Source of the DNA: JAJPKK01 sp963807015
GTDB taxonomy: Bacteria; Pseudomonadota; Alphaproteobacteria; Rhizobiales; Xanthobacteraceae
Reading direction: 5' to 3'
Length of the DNA stretch: 64,000 nt
NCBI GenBank assembly: GCA_963807015.1
Contig: CAWEAS010000012.1
Coordinates: 124,001 to 188,000, forward strand
Below the pieces are notes generated by a model. It was not told where the DNA came from, made no database searches, and was given only the letters and a program-made list of their open reading frames with translations. Position numbers and translations under genes: made by a program. Shown here one piece after another: positions 54,317 through 62,753 of this stretch (the first letter of the stretch is position 1; the number at the start of each line of letters is the position of its first letter).

Positions 54317-54346
54317 TGAAGCCGCCGGGAAACTCTGGCGGCTTCA
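54317..54346. terminator. hairpin after the island porin gene
   Basis: A 10-bp stem (TGAAGCCGCC and GGCGGCTTCA) with a ten-base loop lies 56 bases beyond the porin stop. The T-run is short (tt-g-ct), so it is a probable but weak terminator. Confidence 0.5.
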
Positions 54347-54477
54347 TTGCTGTCGGGCTCCGCTCCCACGCAAAACGCCAGCGCGTACGAGCCATCGATC
54401 GACGCCACCGCGCTGCGCCCCGGTCGATGATGTAGCGCGCCCCCTCGCGCTTCACGTCGAGGCGCCGTCCGATCTCT

Positions 54478-54738
54478 TTAAGATGCACTCCCTCCAGAAC
54501 TTGCAAGACCCGCGCTGATTTGCTGAAGCCTGCTCGCGCTGATCCGATTGATGCCGGCTTCGTACTTCTGGAACTGCTGGTAGGTGACACCGAGTTTTTG
54601 CGCGACGTCGTCCTGGCTCATGTCGAGCGCCGTTCTTCGCGTGCGCACCCGAGCGCCAACGTGACGATCGATCGAGGACGCACGGTGCTCCGCAGAGCCC
54701 GCCCTATTGTTGCGCCTCTTCCCCTGGCCTCCCATCAT
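54478..54738 (-). CDS. small XRE-family helix-turn-helix regulator
   Basis: 86 residues. The HTH is plain: VGARVRTRRTALDMSQDDVA, then QKLGVTYQQFQKYEAGINRI and SASRLQQI. The usual C-terminal FFFEG segment is absent, replaced by ASSGGSAS and a stop, so the protein is short or its end is changed. Its ATG overlaps the stop of the upstream recombinase fragment (ATGA), a coupled arrangement seen in integrase-repressor pairs. Downstream in another frame lies a weak helix-turn-helix-like reading (LKEIGRRLDVKREGARYI). Confidence 0.7.
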   Translation of the reverse strand: MMGGQGKRRNNRAGSAEHRASSIDRHVGARVRTRRTALDMSQDDVAQKLGVTYQQFQKYEAGINRISASRLQQISAGLASSGGSAS

Positions 54739-54863
54739 TTTCTCCAGAAATCCTTGAACCGCGTCGGCGACAGCTCCGTGTACCGCACGGTATGCTGGAT
54801 GTTGCGATGGCCAAGATAAGCTTGGAGCGAGCGCGTGTCGTGGCCTGCGTTGGCTGGAAGACG
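54735..54863 (-). pseudogene. tyrosine recombinase, C-terminal fragment (minus strand)
   Basis: Reads NAGHDTRSLQAYLGHRNIQH, then TVRYTELSPTRFKDFWRK and a stop. This contains the final GH...H and catalytic Tyr (VRYTEL) of a phage-type integrase. An in-frame stop at 54864-54866 and the other fragment's sequence lie immediately before it, so the N-terminal three quarters is gone. The stop overlaps the XRE start. Confidence 0.75.
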
Positions 54864-55264
54864 TCATCGCTGGCGAGACAGTGAAATTCTACGAGGACGG
54901 CGAGACGGTGCTGGCGCAAGTGCCGCGCCGCGGCGTTCCAATGATCCTCAAGCCGCGACGCGATGGCACCAGTGAGCCCTACTCTGCCATGATCATGGCT
55001 CGCGTCGTTCGCAAAGTGCGCGATCTCGCTGGCCTCCCACCATGGTTCACGCTCAACAGCTGTCGCCACGGCGGAATGACAGAGCTGGAAGAAGCCGAGC
55101 TGACCGACGGACAAGGACGTGCGCTGTCGGCGCACCGCAGTAAGGCATACGAGGGCTACGCCAAACGGACATTCGAGCGCGCGCTCGCCGCTACGCGCAA
55201 GCGCCACGCGCACCGCGTCGCGAACGACGGTGGAACGGAATTTCGGAATGACCGCGGAACTTGA
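54851..55264 (+). pseudogene. tyrosine recombinase, C-terminal fragment (plus strand)
   Basis: Reads WLEDVIAGETVKFYEDGETV, LKPRRDGTSEPYSAMIMARV, then WFTLNSCRHGGMTELEEAEL and ALSAHRSKAYEGYAKRTFER. The RHGG box and the late Tyr match integrase catalytic sites; the box I Arg should lie upstream and is missing. The first possible start is a GTG at 54881. It differs from the minus-strand fragment, so two recombinase genes met here. It lies 74 bases before tRNA-Cys, the usual place for the integrase of a tRNA-targeted element. Confidence 0.75.
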
Positions 55265-55338
55265 CTTCGGAATGACGTGTAGAAGAACAAAACAGCATTG
55301 CCTAACGCCCTGACTGTCTATAAGAAATCGCGCTTAGG

Positions 55339-55412
55339 GGCCACGTGGCGGAGTGGTTACGCAGCGGTCTGCAAAACCGTTTACACCAGTTCAATTCTGG
55401 TCGTGGCCTCCA
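55339..55412 (+). tRNA. tRNA-Cys (anticodon GCA), CCA encoded
   Basis: Acceptor arms GGCCACG and CGTGGCC pair fully. The anticodon loop is CTGCAAA with GCA, the T-arm contains GTTCAATTC, and discriminator T is followed by encoded CCA. The 5' half is duplicated at 52447. Confidence 0.95.
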
Positions 55413-55577
55413 GTAGATATTTCAATGACTTAGTTGGGGTCGGCGGGCGGGCCCCACATGCGGTGTGCAGGCGCGATCAGCCTCAAAATCTTTCGTATTG
55501 TTGCGGCCAAGTCACAGCTTGGGTGGGTGATCCGCGGGTATGCTGTTTCGGGGCGTCGCGATCTGCCGAACTGTCCA

Positions 55578-56339
55578 ATGAAGAAGATCATCATTGCAGC
55601 CGCCGCTTTCGCAACTCTGACGGCCGGGCGAGCCATGGCCGCCGACGTATTGCCCGTGGCTTACGGCGCGCCACCCCCGCCGATTTACGTGTACAATTGG
55701 ACTGGCTTCTACGTCGGCGCACAATTTGGCGGCGGTTGGAATACCACCAATTGGTTCGAAGACTTCACGACATCCGGATCCGGCGGCTTCGCAGGTCCGG
55801 GTTTCCTTGATGGCACCGTCAACGCATCAGGCGTTCTCGCTGGTGGCCAGATCGGATTCGATTACCAACTCGGCTGGGCCGTGTGGGGCCTGCAAGCGGA
55901 GGGCGGTTGGGCGAACATCACCGGTAACACAGGCTGCTTTGGGGAAGTCATCGGTACGACGCAGGGCTGTACCCAGTCGGTCAGCGCGCTTGGAACGATA
56001 ACGGGTCGCGTTGGCGCATCATATAACAACTTTCTGTTCTATTTTTCGACCGGTGCCGCCTGGCAACATGAGCAGTTGCAGAATATCTGCGTCGCAGGGT
56101 GTGCGCCGCCGGTCTTTTCGGTCTCGGGCTTGGCTTGGGGATGGACCATCGGCGTCGGCCTCGAATATGCTTTTGCCAGAGATTGGTCAGCGTTTCTGCA
56201 GTACAATTACATGGGCTTCGGCACCCGCGATCTGTCCTTTGGCGGATTTTTCTCTGAAAACATTTCTGAGAACGTGAATATCGTAAAGGTCGGCGTCAAC
56301 TACAGATTCGGATGGCGACCAGGGCCGATAGGATATTAG
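55578..56339 (+). CDS. Omp25/Omp31-type small outer-membrane beta-barrel protein
   Basis: 253 residues from the ATG at 55578 (MKKIIIAAAAFATLTAGRAM, a signal peptide ending AMAAD). The family lead VYNWTGFYVGAQFGGGWNTT is followed by LAGGQIGFDYQLGWAVWGLQ, GTITGRVGASYNNFLFYFST, GWTIGVGLEYAFARDWSAFL and the ending VNIVKVGVNYRFGWRPGPIG. It is the third barrel of this type in the window, just outside the tRNA-Cys remnant. It is convergent with the ABC transporter gene, with one base between the two genes. Confidence 0.88.
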   Translation: MKKIIIAAAAFATLTAGRAMAADVLPVAYGAPPPPIYVYNWTGFYVGAQFGGGWNTTNWFEDFTTSGSGGFAGPGFLDGTVNASGVLAGGQIGFDYQLGWAVWGLQAEGGWANITGNTGCFGEVIGTTQGCTQSVSALGTITGRVGASYNNFLFYFSTGAAWQHEQLQNICVAGCAPPVFSVSGLAWGWTIGVGLEYAFARDWSAFLQYNYMGFGTRDLSFGGFFSENISENVNIVKVGVNYRFGWRPGPIGY

Positions 56340-56340
56340 C

Positions 56341-58461
56341 TCATCCTGCTTTGACCGTCACCTCTTGGGGACCGAAGACCCCTCCCCGCTCGGTCATTTC
56401 GAGGTGCCGGGCGTGGAACGCAGCGAGCGTCGCGCGGTGGCCGATCGACACGATCGTGGCTTTCGGTAGCCTTTCCGCCAAAGCGCGATAGAGATCGGCC
56501 TCCAGCTTTTCGTCGACTGCCGACGTTGACTCGTCGAGGAACAGCCAGTCGGGTCGCGCGAGAAGCGCACGTGCGATGGCGATGCGCTGCTGTTCGCCGC
56601 CGGACAAACGCTGCGACCAAACTTCCTCGCGATCGAGCTGGCCGACAAGATTGCCGAGATGCGCGTCCGCGAGCGCCTGGCGAATCTCGTCATCCGAATA
56701 AGTGCCGGGCACCGCTGGATAGCTGACTGCTGCGCGCAGCGCGGCGATTGGGATGTAAGGCTTCTGCGGCACGACCATGACGTTGGCGCCTTCGGGCACG
56801 AGAATGCGGCCTTGACCGTAGGGCCAAATTCCCGAGATGGCGCGGAACAACGTCGACTTCCCGGATCCCGAAGGCCCGCTCAGTAACACGCCTTCACCGC
56901 CGGCAAAGACCAGCTTTTCCACGTCGATGATATGTCGCCCGTCCGGCAGATTGATGCCCACATGATCAAGCGCAACTCGCCGGCTATCCGCGGGCGTCGC
57001 GACGTGCGCGGGCCCCCTGCCCTCGAGTGTGCTCGCGTCGGCAACCGCTTGATCGAAAGATACCAATCGGTCCACCACCGACTTAAACCCTGCGAGCGAC
57101 ATGTAGTAGGTGATGAAGAATGTCAGCGCGCTGGCAACCTGGCCAAAGTTGACGGCGGTCTGCGTCATGACGCCAAGCTCGATCTTACCGGCAAAATAGA
57201 ACGGCGCCGTGAAAATAAACGGAATGATCGGCGACAACTGGCCGTGCACGGACGTGAAAGCCAACAACTTCGTGCGTCGAATGACGAGGGCAATGAAATT
57301 GTTGATCACGGCCATGAAGCGCTCGCTGAGCGACATCTCCTCTGCCGCCTCGCCGCCAAGCAACGCAACCTGCTCGGTGTATTCACGCAAGCGCGCAAGC
57401 GAGAAACGAAAATCAGCTTCGACCTGCTGACGTTGGAAATAGATGCGGATCAGCGGTCGACCGATAAGGTGCGTAATCAGTGTACCGCTCGCGGCATAGA
57501 TCATGGCGACCCAAAACAAAAAACCGGGAAACACCATGTCCGTGCCTGGCAGCGTGAATACGGGCGACATGTCCCACAACACGATTGAGAACGACACGAG
57601 TGTCGTCAGCGTTGAGATTAAAAGGATCGAATATGAATAGAGCCCGTAGGCCGTCGTGGTGCCGTCCTCACCACCGTCGATGAAGCGGTTGATGTCCTCG
57701 GAAATGCGTTGGTCCGGGTTGTCCGCTTGAATGCCGACCAGACTGATGCGGTAATGGACGTGATTGTCGAGCCAGCGAGCGACAAAATGCTTGGTCAACG
57801 AGCGCCGCCAGCGAACGACCAGCATCGAGTGCACGACGAACTCCACGACCTGGCTTGTCACGTAGACCATGGCCCAGGGTGTGAAGACGAACAGCAGCAG
57901 TTGCCAGAACGTGGCAGCGTCCCGGTTTTGGATGGCGTTGAACCAGTCACGATTGAAAAACGAGATTCGCAACAGAATCGCGACCTGAGTTTGATTGACG
58001 AGCACCAGGAAGATGACCATTGCGGTTGCGATGCGATGTTCCGCGGCGGTAAACGCCGGCAGCGGCCAGATGCGCGCCCGGCCGGTTTCGCGGGTGTCGA
58101 AATAGCGATCGGCGATCATCATCATCTGCCGCACCATCGGGATGCGAGCGACAACGCAGACCAATATGGAGAAAATCGCAACGGTCAGGGGCAGCGAAGG
58201 CGGAAGCTTGTATTCCTCGTAGCCCTGAGGCCAAAGCCCGACCGTGTCCGCGAGCAACGCCAAGCCGAACACGATCGTTTCAGTCAGAAAGATGCCGGCA
58301 AAGATTTGCAGGAAGCTCGATATCGCCGGCGATACGAAGGCCGCGGCGGCCGCGATCAGTGCGGTTGCACCAAGAAGTCCCAACATCCAGTCGGCGGCGT
58401 ATCCCGCCCGCACAAGCGTAAGAACTCCGAAGAGCGCGACGCCAAGGCTCAATTGTCTCAT
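56341..58461 (-). CDS. ABC half-transporter of the SbmA/BacA-like (ABC_membrane_2) family
   Basis: 706 residues from the ATG at 58461. Hydrophobic helices (LGVALFGVLTLVRAGYAADW onward) carry the ABCD-type membrane region, with FFNRDWFNAIQNRDAATFWQ and HVHYRISLVGIQADNPDQRI, close to SbmA/BacA. The C-terminal ATPase has Walker A (LLSGPSGSGKSTLFRAISGI), the signature LSGGEQQRIAIARALL and Walker B WLFLDESTSAVD. Rhizobial BacA-like proteins with a fused ATPase move very-long-chain fatty acids or peptides. It would act as a homodimer in the inner membrane. Confidence 0.9.
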   Translation of the reverse strand: MRQLSLGVALFGVLTLVRAGYAADWMLGLLGATALIAAAAAFVSPAISSFLQIFAGIFLTETIVFGLALLADTVGLWPQGYEEYKLPPSLPLTVAIFSILVCVVARIPMVRQMMMIADRYFDTRETGRARIWPLPAFTAAEHRIATAMVIFLVLVNQTQVAILLRISFFNRDWFNAIQNRDAATFWQLLLFVFTPWAMVYVTSQVVEFVVHSMLVVRWRRSLTKHFVARWLDNHVHYRISLVGIQADNPDQRISEDINRFIDGGEDGTTTAYGLYSYSILLISTLTTLVSFSIVLWDMSPVFTLPGTDMVFPGFLFWVAMIYAASGTLITHLIGRPLIRIYFQRQQVEADFRFSLARLREYTEQVALLGGEAAEEMSLSERFMAVINNFIALVIRRTKLLAFTSVHGQLSPIIPFIFTAPFYFAGKIELGVMTQTAVNFGQVASALTFFITYYMSLAGFKSVVDRLVSFDQAVADASTLEGRGPAHVATPADSRRVALDHVGINLPDGRHIIDVEKLVFAGGEGVLLSGPSGSGKSTLFRAISGIWPYGQGRILVPEGANVMVVPQKPYIPIAALRAAVSYPAVPGTYSDDEIRQALADAHLGNLVGQLDREEVWSQRLSGGEQQRIAIARALLARPDWLFLDESTSAVDEKLEADLYRALAERLPKATIVSIGHRATLAAFHARHLEMTERGGVFGPQEVTVKAG

Positions 58462-58614
58462 GGAATTTTCCGGGCTGGATTCGATCCGATCGAAGCCCGG
58501 CAAGCTAGCACAGCGGCAGCGGCAAAGTGGTGTCCGGCGCCCGACCACCGCGAGGCAGCGCCTCAAAGTGGAAAGTATTGCGGGAAAGCCCTAAGAGAAC
58601 TGTGCAAGCACGGG

Positions 58615-58866
58615 TTAGCGTCTATCAGCTTTTTCAGCTAGCGCGGCACGGCCAGCTTTGGTCACCTTCCAGGTCATAACGGCAGGATCGGTATCCTTAT
58701 CTGGCTCAATGAGCTTTTTGCGCTGCAAGCTCAGGATGGCGGCGTAGGTCGTCGCGAGCGTCTCGACGGAACTTTTGGGGAACCTCAGACGGCTGTCATG
58801 GTCCTTGACCGCAGCTGCAAGCAGCTCGCGTTGCAGATCAGCAGTCAGATTGCGCTTCGTAGCCAT
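58615..58866 (-). CDS. small hypothetical protein, possible winged-helix
   Basis: 83 residues from the ATG at 58866 (MATKRNLTADLQRELLAAAV). Helical segments (TLATTYAAILSLQRKKLIEP) and a charged C-terminus (WKVTKAGRAALAEKADRR) suggest a small winged-helix-like fold. Family not recognised. It stands 153 bases from the ABC gene start on the same strand. Confidence 0.55.
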   Translation of the reverse strand: MATKRNLTADLQRELLAAAVKDHDSRLRFPKSSVETLATTYAAILSLQRKKLIEPDKDTDPAVMTWKVTKAGRAALAEKADRR

Positions 58867-59109
58867 TTGTTGCACTCCGCGACCTATGGGTATAGGTACT
58901 CGCGGCTGCGGTTCATCCCTAAGCGTCAAGTATTTGCAAATGCATAGTTAATTGCGGTATCCGCGACTTCCAAAATGCCGAGGGCAGCGCGATGCTTGTC
59001 GCCGGCCGACGGAATATGCAAGAAGTCGGCTGAGGTCACCCAAGTCTCTCGCTAATTGGGCTCGGTACAGGCGCTATCGGCTACCGCCATTCTTTGAGAA
59101 CCAAACACC

Positions 59110-60135
59110 ATGAAATTTGGCCTCTTCGGCAGTGCTCAGGCGAAGCGCGGTGGCGCGGATGTCGATAGTGCACAAGGCTTCAAGGATTTCGTCGAATACA
59201 ACGTCGAAGCGGAGGCGCTCGGGTATCACAGCACCTTCGTGGTCGAGCATCACTTCACCGGCTTCGGTCAGGTCTCGGCGAGCCTCAACCTATTGACCTG
59301 GGTAGCGGCGCGAACGTCGCACCTGCGGCTCGGCACCGCCGTCGTGGTGCTGCCTTGGCACAATCCGGTCCTTTTGGCCGAACAAGCTGCGACCATCGAC
59401 CTGATGTCGAACGGCCGGCTAGAGTTTGGCGTCGGCAAGGGATATCGCCACAACGAATTTGCGAGCTTCTGCATTCCGGTCGCCGAAGCCGACGAGCGCT
59501 TCGAGGAAGGGCTTGCCCTGATCCTCAAGTCATGGACCTCGGAAGAGCGCTTTTCCCATCACGGCAAATACTGGCATTTCGAGAATATCATTGTTGAACC
59601 GCCGACAGCGCAGAAACCGCATCCTCCGATCTGGATGGCCGCAGGTAGTCCGGACTCTATAAAAAAGGTAGCCGCACGCGGCTACGGATTGATGCTCGAT
59701 CAGTTCGCTCCGCCCGAAGCGATCTTCCAGCGCTTCGATCTGTTCAAGGCCGAGGTCGAAAAGCAGGGCCGCATATTCGATCCCATGACGGTTGCCGCCG
59801 CGCGCGCCTATTATGTTGCGAGGGACGCTGCCGACAAAGCCAAGGCGGTCGAGAACCGGCTCGCTGCGGTCCAACGCATGAACAATCTCGCTCAGACTCC
59901 TTCGGGCGACAACAATTCGAGCATGATGAGCTTCGCCGACACCCGCGAAGCTGGCGAGCAGTCCGCCTTGTTCGGGACACCGGACGAGATTGCTCGCAAG
60001 CTAGAAATGCTGCGAGCGCATGGCATTGCCAACATTCTCCTCAATGGCCCTGGCTCGCGCGAGCACCTGCGCCGCTTCGCCCGCGATGTCATGCCGGCAT
60101 TTGCCGCGAACGCCGACATACGAGCCGCCGAATAG
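59110..60135 (+). CDS. LLM-class flavin-dependent oxidoreductase
   Basis: 341 residues. Luciferase-like (alpha/beta barrel) fold: MKFGLFGSAQAKRGGADVDS, YHSTFVVEHHFTGFGQVSAS, LRLGTAVVVLPWHNPVLLAE and LEFGVGKGYRHNEFASFCIP. The central MAAGSPDSIKKVAARGYGLM and late FGTPDEIARKLEMLRAHGIA follow the family order. It probably uses FMNH2 or F420-like flavin to oxidise small organics. The substrate is unknown. It is convergent with the dienelactone hydrolase gene, with three bases between the two genes. Confidence 0.88.
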   Translation: MKFGLFGSAQAKRGGADVDSAQGFKDFVEYNVEAEALGYHSTFVVEHHFTGFGQVSASLNLLTWVAARTSHLRLGTAVVVLPWHNPVLLAEQAATIDLMSNGRLEFGVGKGYRHNEFASFCIPVAEADERFEEGLALILKSWTSEERFSHHGKYWHFENIIVEPPTAQKPHPPIWMAAGSPDSIKKVAARGYGLMLDQFAPPEAIFQRFDLFKAEVEKQGRIFDPMTVAAARAYYVARDAADKAKAVENRLAAVQRMNNLAQTPSGDNNSSMMSFADTREAGEQSALFGTPDEIARKLEMLRAHGIANILLNGPGSREHLRRFARDVMPAFAANADIRAAE

Positions 60136-60138
60136 TTC

Positions 60139-60867
60139 TCATGGGCGACCCGCGAATGCATCGGCAATGAACGCGTTGGTCAGCGCGTAGGTCTGCCGCG
60201 TCGTCGCTTCATCCCATTTGGCCACGCCCGGAACGTCGACGCCCTGATCGGTGTAGGCGTGGAGAATGCCGCTGAACACCATCATTTGCCACTTCGCGCC
60301 AGCAGCATCCATTTCGGCTTCAAAGGCATCGCGATCGGCCTTCGGCACCACCGGATCAGGCGCACCATGAATGGCAAGAAGGGCCGCTTTCACAGCACCT
60401 TTCGCCGCCGGTTGCTTGGTCTTGAGGTCACTGTGGATGGCAACCACCGCATGGACGTCGGCGCCGTCGCGTGCGAGATCAAGCACGTTGCCGCCACCAA
60501 AGCAGAACCCGACGGCGGCACGGCGATCATTGATGAGGTCGCGACGGCGCGCTTCCCTGAGAAAAGCATCGTAGGCTGCGCGAATTCGTCTTCGGGCCTC
60601 CGGCGGATCATCACGGAGAGGATTAGCAAGCTCGGCGGCCTCGTCGAAATTCTTTGGCCTCACGTTCTCGCCATACATGTCGGCGACGAAGGCCACATAG
60701 CCGTAACGCGCGAGCATTTCGGCCCGCACATTGGCCGTAGGAGTAGCGCCGAGCCAGTTCGGCGACATCAGCAACGCGGGCAAGCGGCCGCGAATGGTGT
60801 CGTCATAGACCAGCGCACCTCGGAACGTCTTACGATCCAGCTGATAGCCGATCAACTCGATTTTCAT
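60139..60867 (-). CDS. dienelactone hydrolase family protein
   Basis: 242 residues from the ATG at 60867 (MKIELIGYQLDRKTFRGALV). The nucleophile elbow AVGFCFGGGNVLDL has the typical Cys. The acidic residue is in IHGAPDPVVPKAD and the His in FSGILHAYTDQGVD. The enzyme hydrolyses ester or lactone bonds, classically dienelactone in chloro-aromatic breakdown; relatives have many substrates. No aromatic pathway genes are adjacent except the flavin oxidoreductase. Confidence 0.9.
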   Translation of the reverse strand: MKIELIGYQLDRKTFRGALVYDDTIRGRLPALLMSPNWLGATPTANVRAEMLARYGYVAFVADMYGENVRPKNFDEAAELANPLRDDPPEARRRIRAAYDAFLREARRRDLINDRRAAVGFCFGGGNVLDLARDGADVHAVVAIHSDLKTKQPAAKGAVKAALLAIHGAPDPVVPKADRDAFEAEMDAAGAKWQMMVFSGILHAYTDQGVDVPGVAKWDEATTRQTYALTNAFIADAFAGRP

Positions 60868-61027
60868 GTCCCCTCCCCTGTTCTCAGCCGAGGACCCAGC
60901 GCCGCCTTGTTCGGACACGCGCGGCCGACGGGGCCTAACGGCGGCCTGCGACGCCTCTCCTGCCCATTTTTGCTAGGCAAAGCCTAGCCGCTTTGTTATA
61001 CGCCAGCGGCTGCCTATCTGCACCGCT

Positions 61028-61102
61028 TCCCCGGTAGCTCAGTGGTAGAGCAACCGGCTGTTAACCGGTTGGTCGCTGGTTCGAATCCGGCCCGGGGAGC
61101 CA
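61028..61102 (+). tRNA. tRNA-Asn (anticodon GTT), CCA encoded
   Basis: Acceptor TCCCCGG pairs with CCGGGGA. The D-arm is AGCTCAGTGGTAGAGC, anticodon loop CTGTTAA (GTT), T-arm GGTTCGAATCC, discriminator G, then CCA. Confidence 0.97.
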
Positions 61103-61420
61103 ATGGCATCAGCGCAAGCGGCAGGTCTTGAGCGCTGAGCGTGCTGATATGGTCCGAAGTGGTTTGTCTGGCGGACCAGCCACATTGTCAGACTAAAGCC
61201 GCGACGCTATTGAGTTTGAGCGACTGCGGATTTGTCTCAGTGATCGCTTTCCCTTTGCAGGCGCGAAAAAATGCGCTCTTTGCGTCCATTTGTCATATGA
61301 AGGGAGTCGTCGGCAACGGGCCTGATTCTGAGCGCCTTGGCGACGCCGCCGAGGCCCCTTTTGCCGTTGAAATCGGATGCGGAATTGCGTGAACTGCCGA
61401 CCTATGGCCGGACGTTTCAG

Positions 61421-62119
61421 ATGATTTCCAGCGAATGTCCGGAATGCGGCGAACCCGTTCCCATTCACGCGGAAAAATGCAGCTATTGCGGAACTCCTAA
61501 CACGGCCCGTCGCGGGATTGTCGCGATCGCTGTGGCGATCGTCCTGCTCGCTATCGCGATTGCAAGCGCGATCTATATCGCAACCCGACCGCAGACGCGC
61601 ATGGCGGCTGAACCCAAGGGCGCCTCGCGAGCGGTGGTAGGTGAACCCCGAGGAATAAGTCCGCCGGTTACGGCGGACGGCAGCTTTGCCTGGATCAGGT
61701 CCGCGCTGACCGCATGTGACGATATCGCTGCGAAGCAACCCGCGGAGCTGCATTTCATCGTCATTCCGTTGCAGGCAAAGCCGTCCGACCTCCCCGATTG
61801 GCAATTGCTCACCGTCGGTACTGTCGGCAACGGCCTCTCAATTCCTGCAGACGACGCGCTGGGCGGGCTCAGACGCGGAACATTGAGCATCTACAACGAA
61901 GACTATGTGTTCAGCGTGCGCGATGCGAACACGAACGTCATTTACAAGTGGAACTCGGCGAACGGAGTGAAGCAATTCTCCACCAAGGAAGCGGAAGCGG
62001 TCCGGATCTTCCGCTTGCAGATTCTGCCCCAACTTAAGGGGAAAACCGGTGATTGGGGCGATGCATTCTCCACCCAGGCGGGCAAATGCAACTGGGTCGC
62101 CGCCATCGTCCGCGAGTGA
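61421..62119 (+). CDS. membrane protein with N-terminal zinc ribbon
   Basis: 232 residues from the ATG at 61421; ATG 61337 would add 28 residues of doubtful quality. The first 25 residues hold two CxxC pairs (CPECGEPVPIHAEKCSYCG), a zinc ribbon. One membrane helix follows (GIVAIAVAIVLLAIAIASAI), then an extracytoplasmic domain about 170 residues long (RSALTACDDIAAKQPAELHF, IYNEDYVFSVRDANTNVIYK). The family is not recognised. The ribosome site is weak. Confidence 0.7.
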   Translation: MISSECPECGEPVPIHAEKCSYCGTPNTARRGIVAIAVAIVLLAIAIASAIYIATRPQTRMAAEPKGASRAVVGEPRGISPPVTADGSFAWIRSALTACDDIAAKQPAELHFIVIPLQAKPSDLPDWQLLTVGTVGNGLSIPADDALGGLRRGTLSIYNEDYVFSVRDANTNVIYKWNSANGVKQFSTKEAEAVRIFRLQILPQLKGKTGDWGDAFSTQAGKCNWVAAIVRE

Positions 62120-62205
62120 CGCCGGGCGTTTCCAAAAATTTTGATGACGCGGGTCGAACACCGTGGCAACTTCCGGTCCGCCAAGGAGAAAATGAAGGAA
62201 TTTGA

Positions 62206-62517
62206 ATGATGAATGTGCGACGGTTGGGAGGCGTAGTGTTGTCTGGCATGCTCGCTGGGGCTTTGGCCATCGCCACCGTGAACGCAGCCGAATTGCCCGA
62301 CGGACCAAACCGCGATCTCGTTGCCCGCGAGTGCACCGCCTGCCATGACCTTGAGATGCTCTTCGCCGCAGCGGGCGCAAGCCGAGAGGACTGGAACGGC
62401 GCAATCGATGAGATGAGCGAGTACGGACTCAAGGTCTCTCCTGAGCAGCGCGCAGAGATCTTGGATTATCTCGCGACCTATCTTGGGCCGGGCTCAAAGG
62501 CGGCTGCAAAGCGATAA
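62206..62517 (+). CDS. small monohaem cytochrome c-like secreted protein
   Basis: 103 residues with AAGGA before the ATG. A signal peptide (LGGVVLSGMLAGALAIATVN) precedes the haem motif ECTACHDLEM (CxxCH), and YLATYLGPGS closes the fold. A Met in the C-terminal third (IDEMSEYGLK) may be the sixth ligand. It would carry electrons in the periplasm. The partner oxidase or dehydrogenase is not in the window. Confidence 0.82.
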   Translation: MMNVRRLGGVVLSGMLAGALAIATVNAAELPDGPNRDLVARECTACHDLEMLFAAAGASREDWNGAIDEMSEYGLKVSPEQRAEILDYLATYLGPGSKAAAKR

Positions 62518-62668
62518 TTGGAGCGTTGAAAAGGACCCGTACCGGAGAGCCGCGCGCGAATTGGCGCCTGCGGAAGGCGGTTAAATCTTACCGAGCCGGA
62601 AGCTATCCCCGCACCGATGTCCGCCGGACAATCACAGAACGTTAAACAACTTAGGAGCTTTCCCTGAG

Positions 62669-62693
62669 GCGCCGCGAGAATACCCCGCGGCGC
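62669..62693. terminator. GC hairpin between the cytochrome and BamA-family genes
   Basis: An 8-bp stem (GCGCCGCG / CGCGGCGC) with a nine-base loop, about 60 bases before the next gene. There is no U-run, so termination is tentative. Confidence 0.4.
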
Positions 62694-62753
62694 GCCGAAA
62701 TTCATCATGCTTCCGCCGCGGATGGCCGCAAAGCATGGGGCGGAGGGGAAAGC

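Larger units (their letters stand above)
52447..55412. mobile_element. decayed remnant of an element integrated at tRNA-Cys
   Basis: A 37-nt exact copy of the tRNA-Cys 5' half (52447-52483) and the intact tRNA-Cys (55339-55412) bound about 2.9 kb in direct orientation. Inside are a truncated protein gene, a nuclease C-terminus, a porin gene, a small XRE repressor gene and C-terminal pieces of two tyrosine recombinases on opposite strands. This is the pattern left after a tRNA-targeted island has lost most of its content. The recombinase catalytic cores are incomplete, so it is unlikely to move by itself. Confidence 0.75.

Noticed and set aside
54300..54590. Short minus-strand reading with an HTH-like stretch (LKEIGRRLDVKREGARYI) downstream of and overlapping the XRE gene
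   Set aside because: The start is not supported, a hairpin lies inside it and the similarity is weak; kept only as a remark under the XRE gene.
61141..61392. 83-codon frame after tRNA-Asn
   Set aside because: No ribosome site, no protein-like pattern, and it overlaps the better-supported zinc-ribbon gene region.
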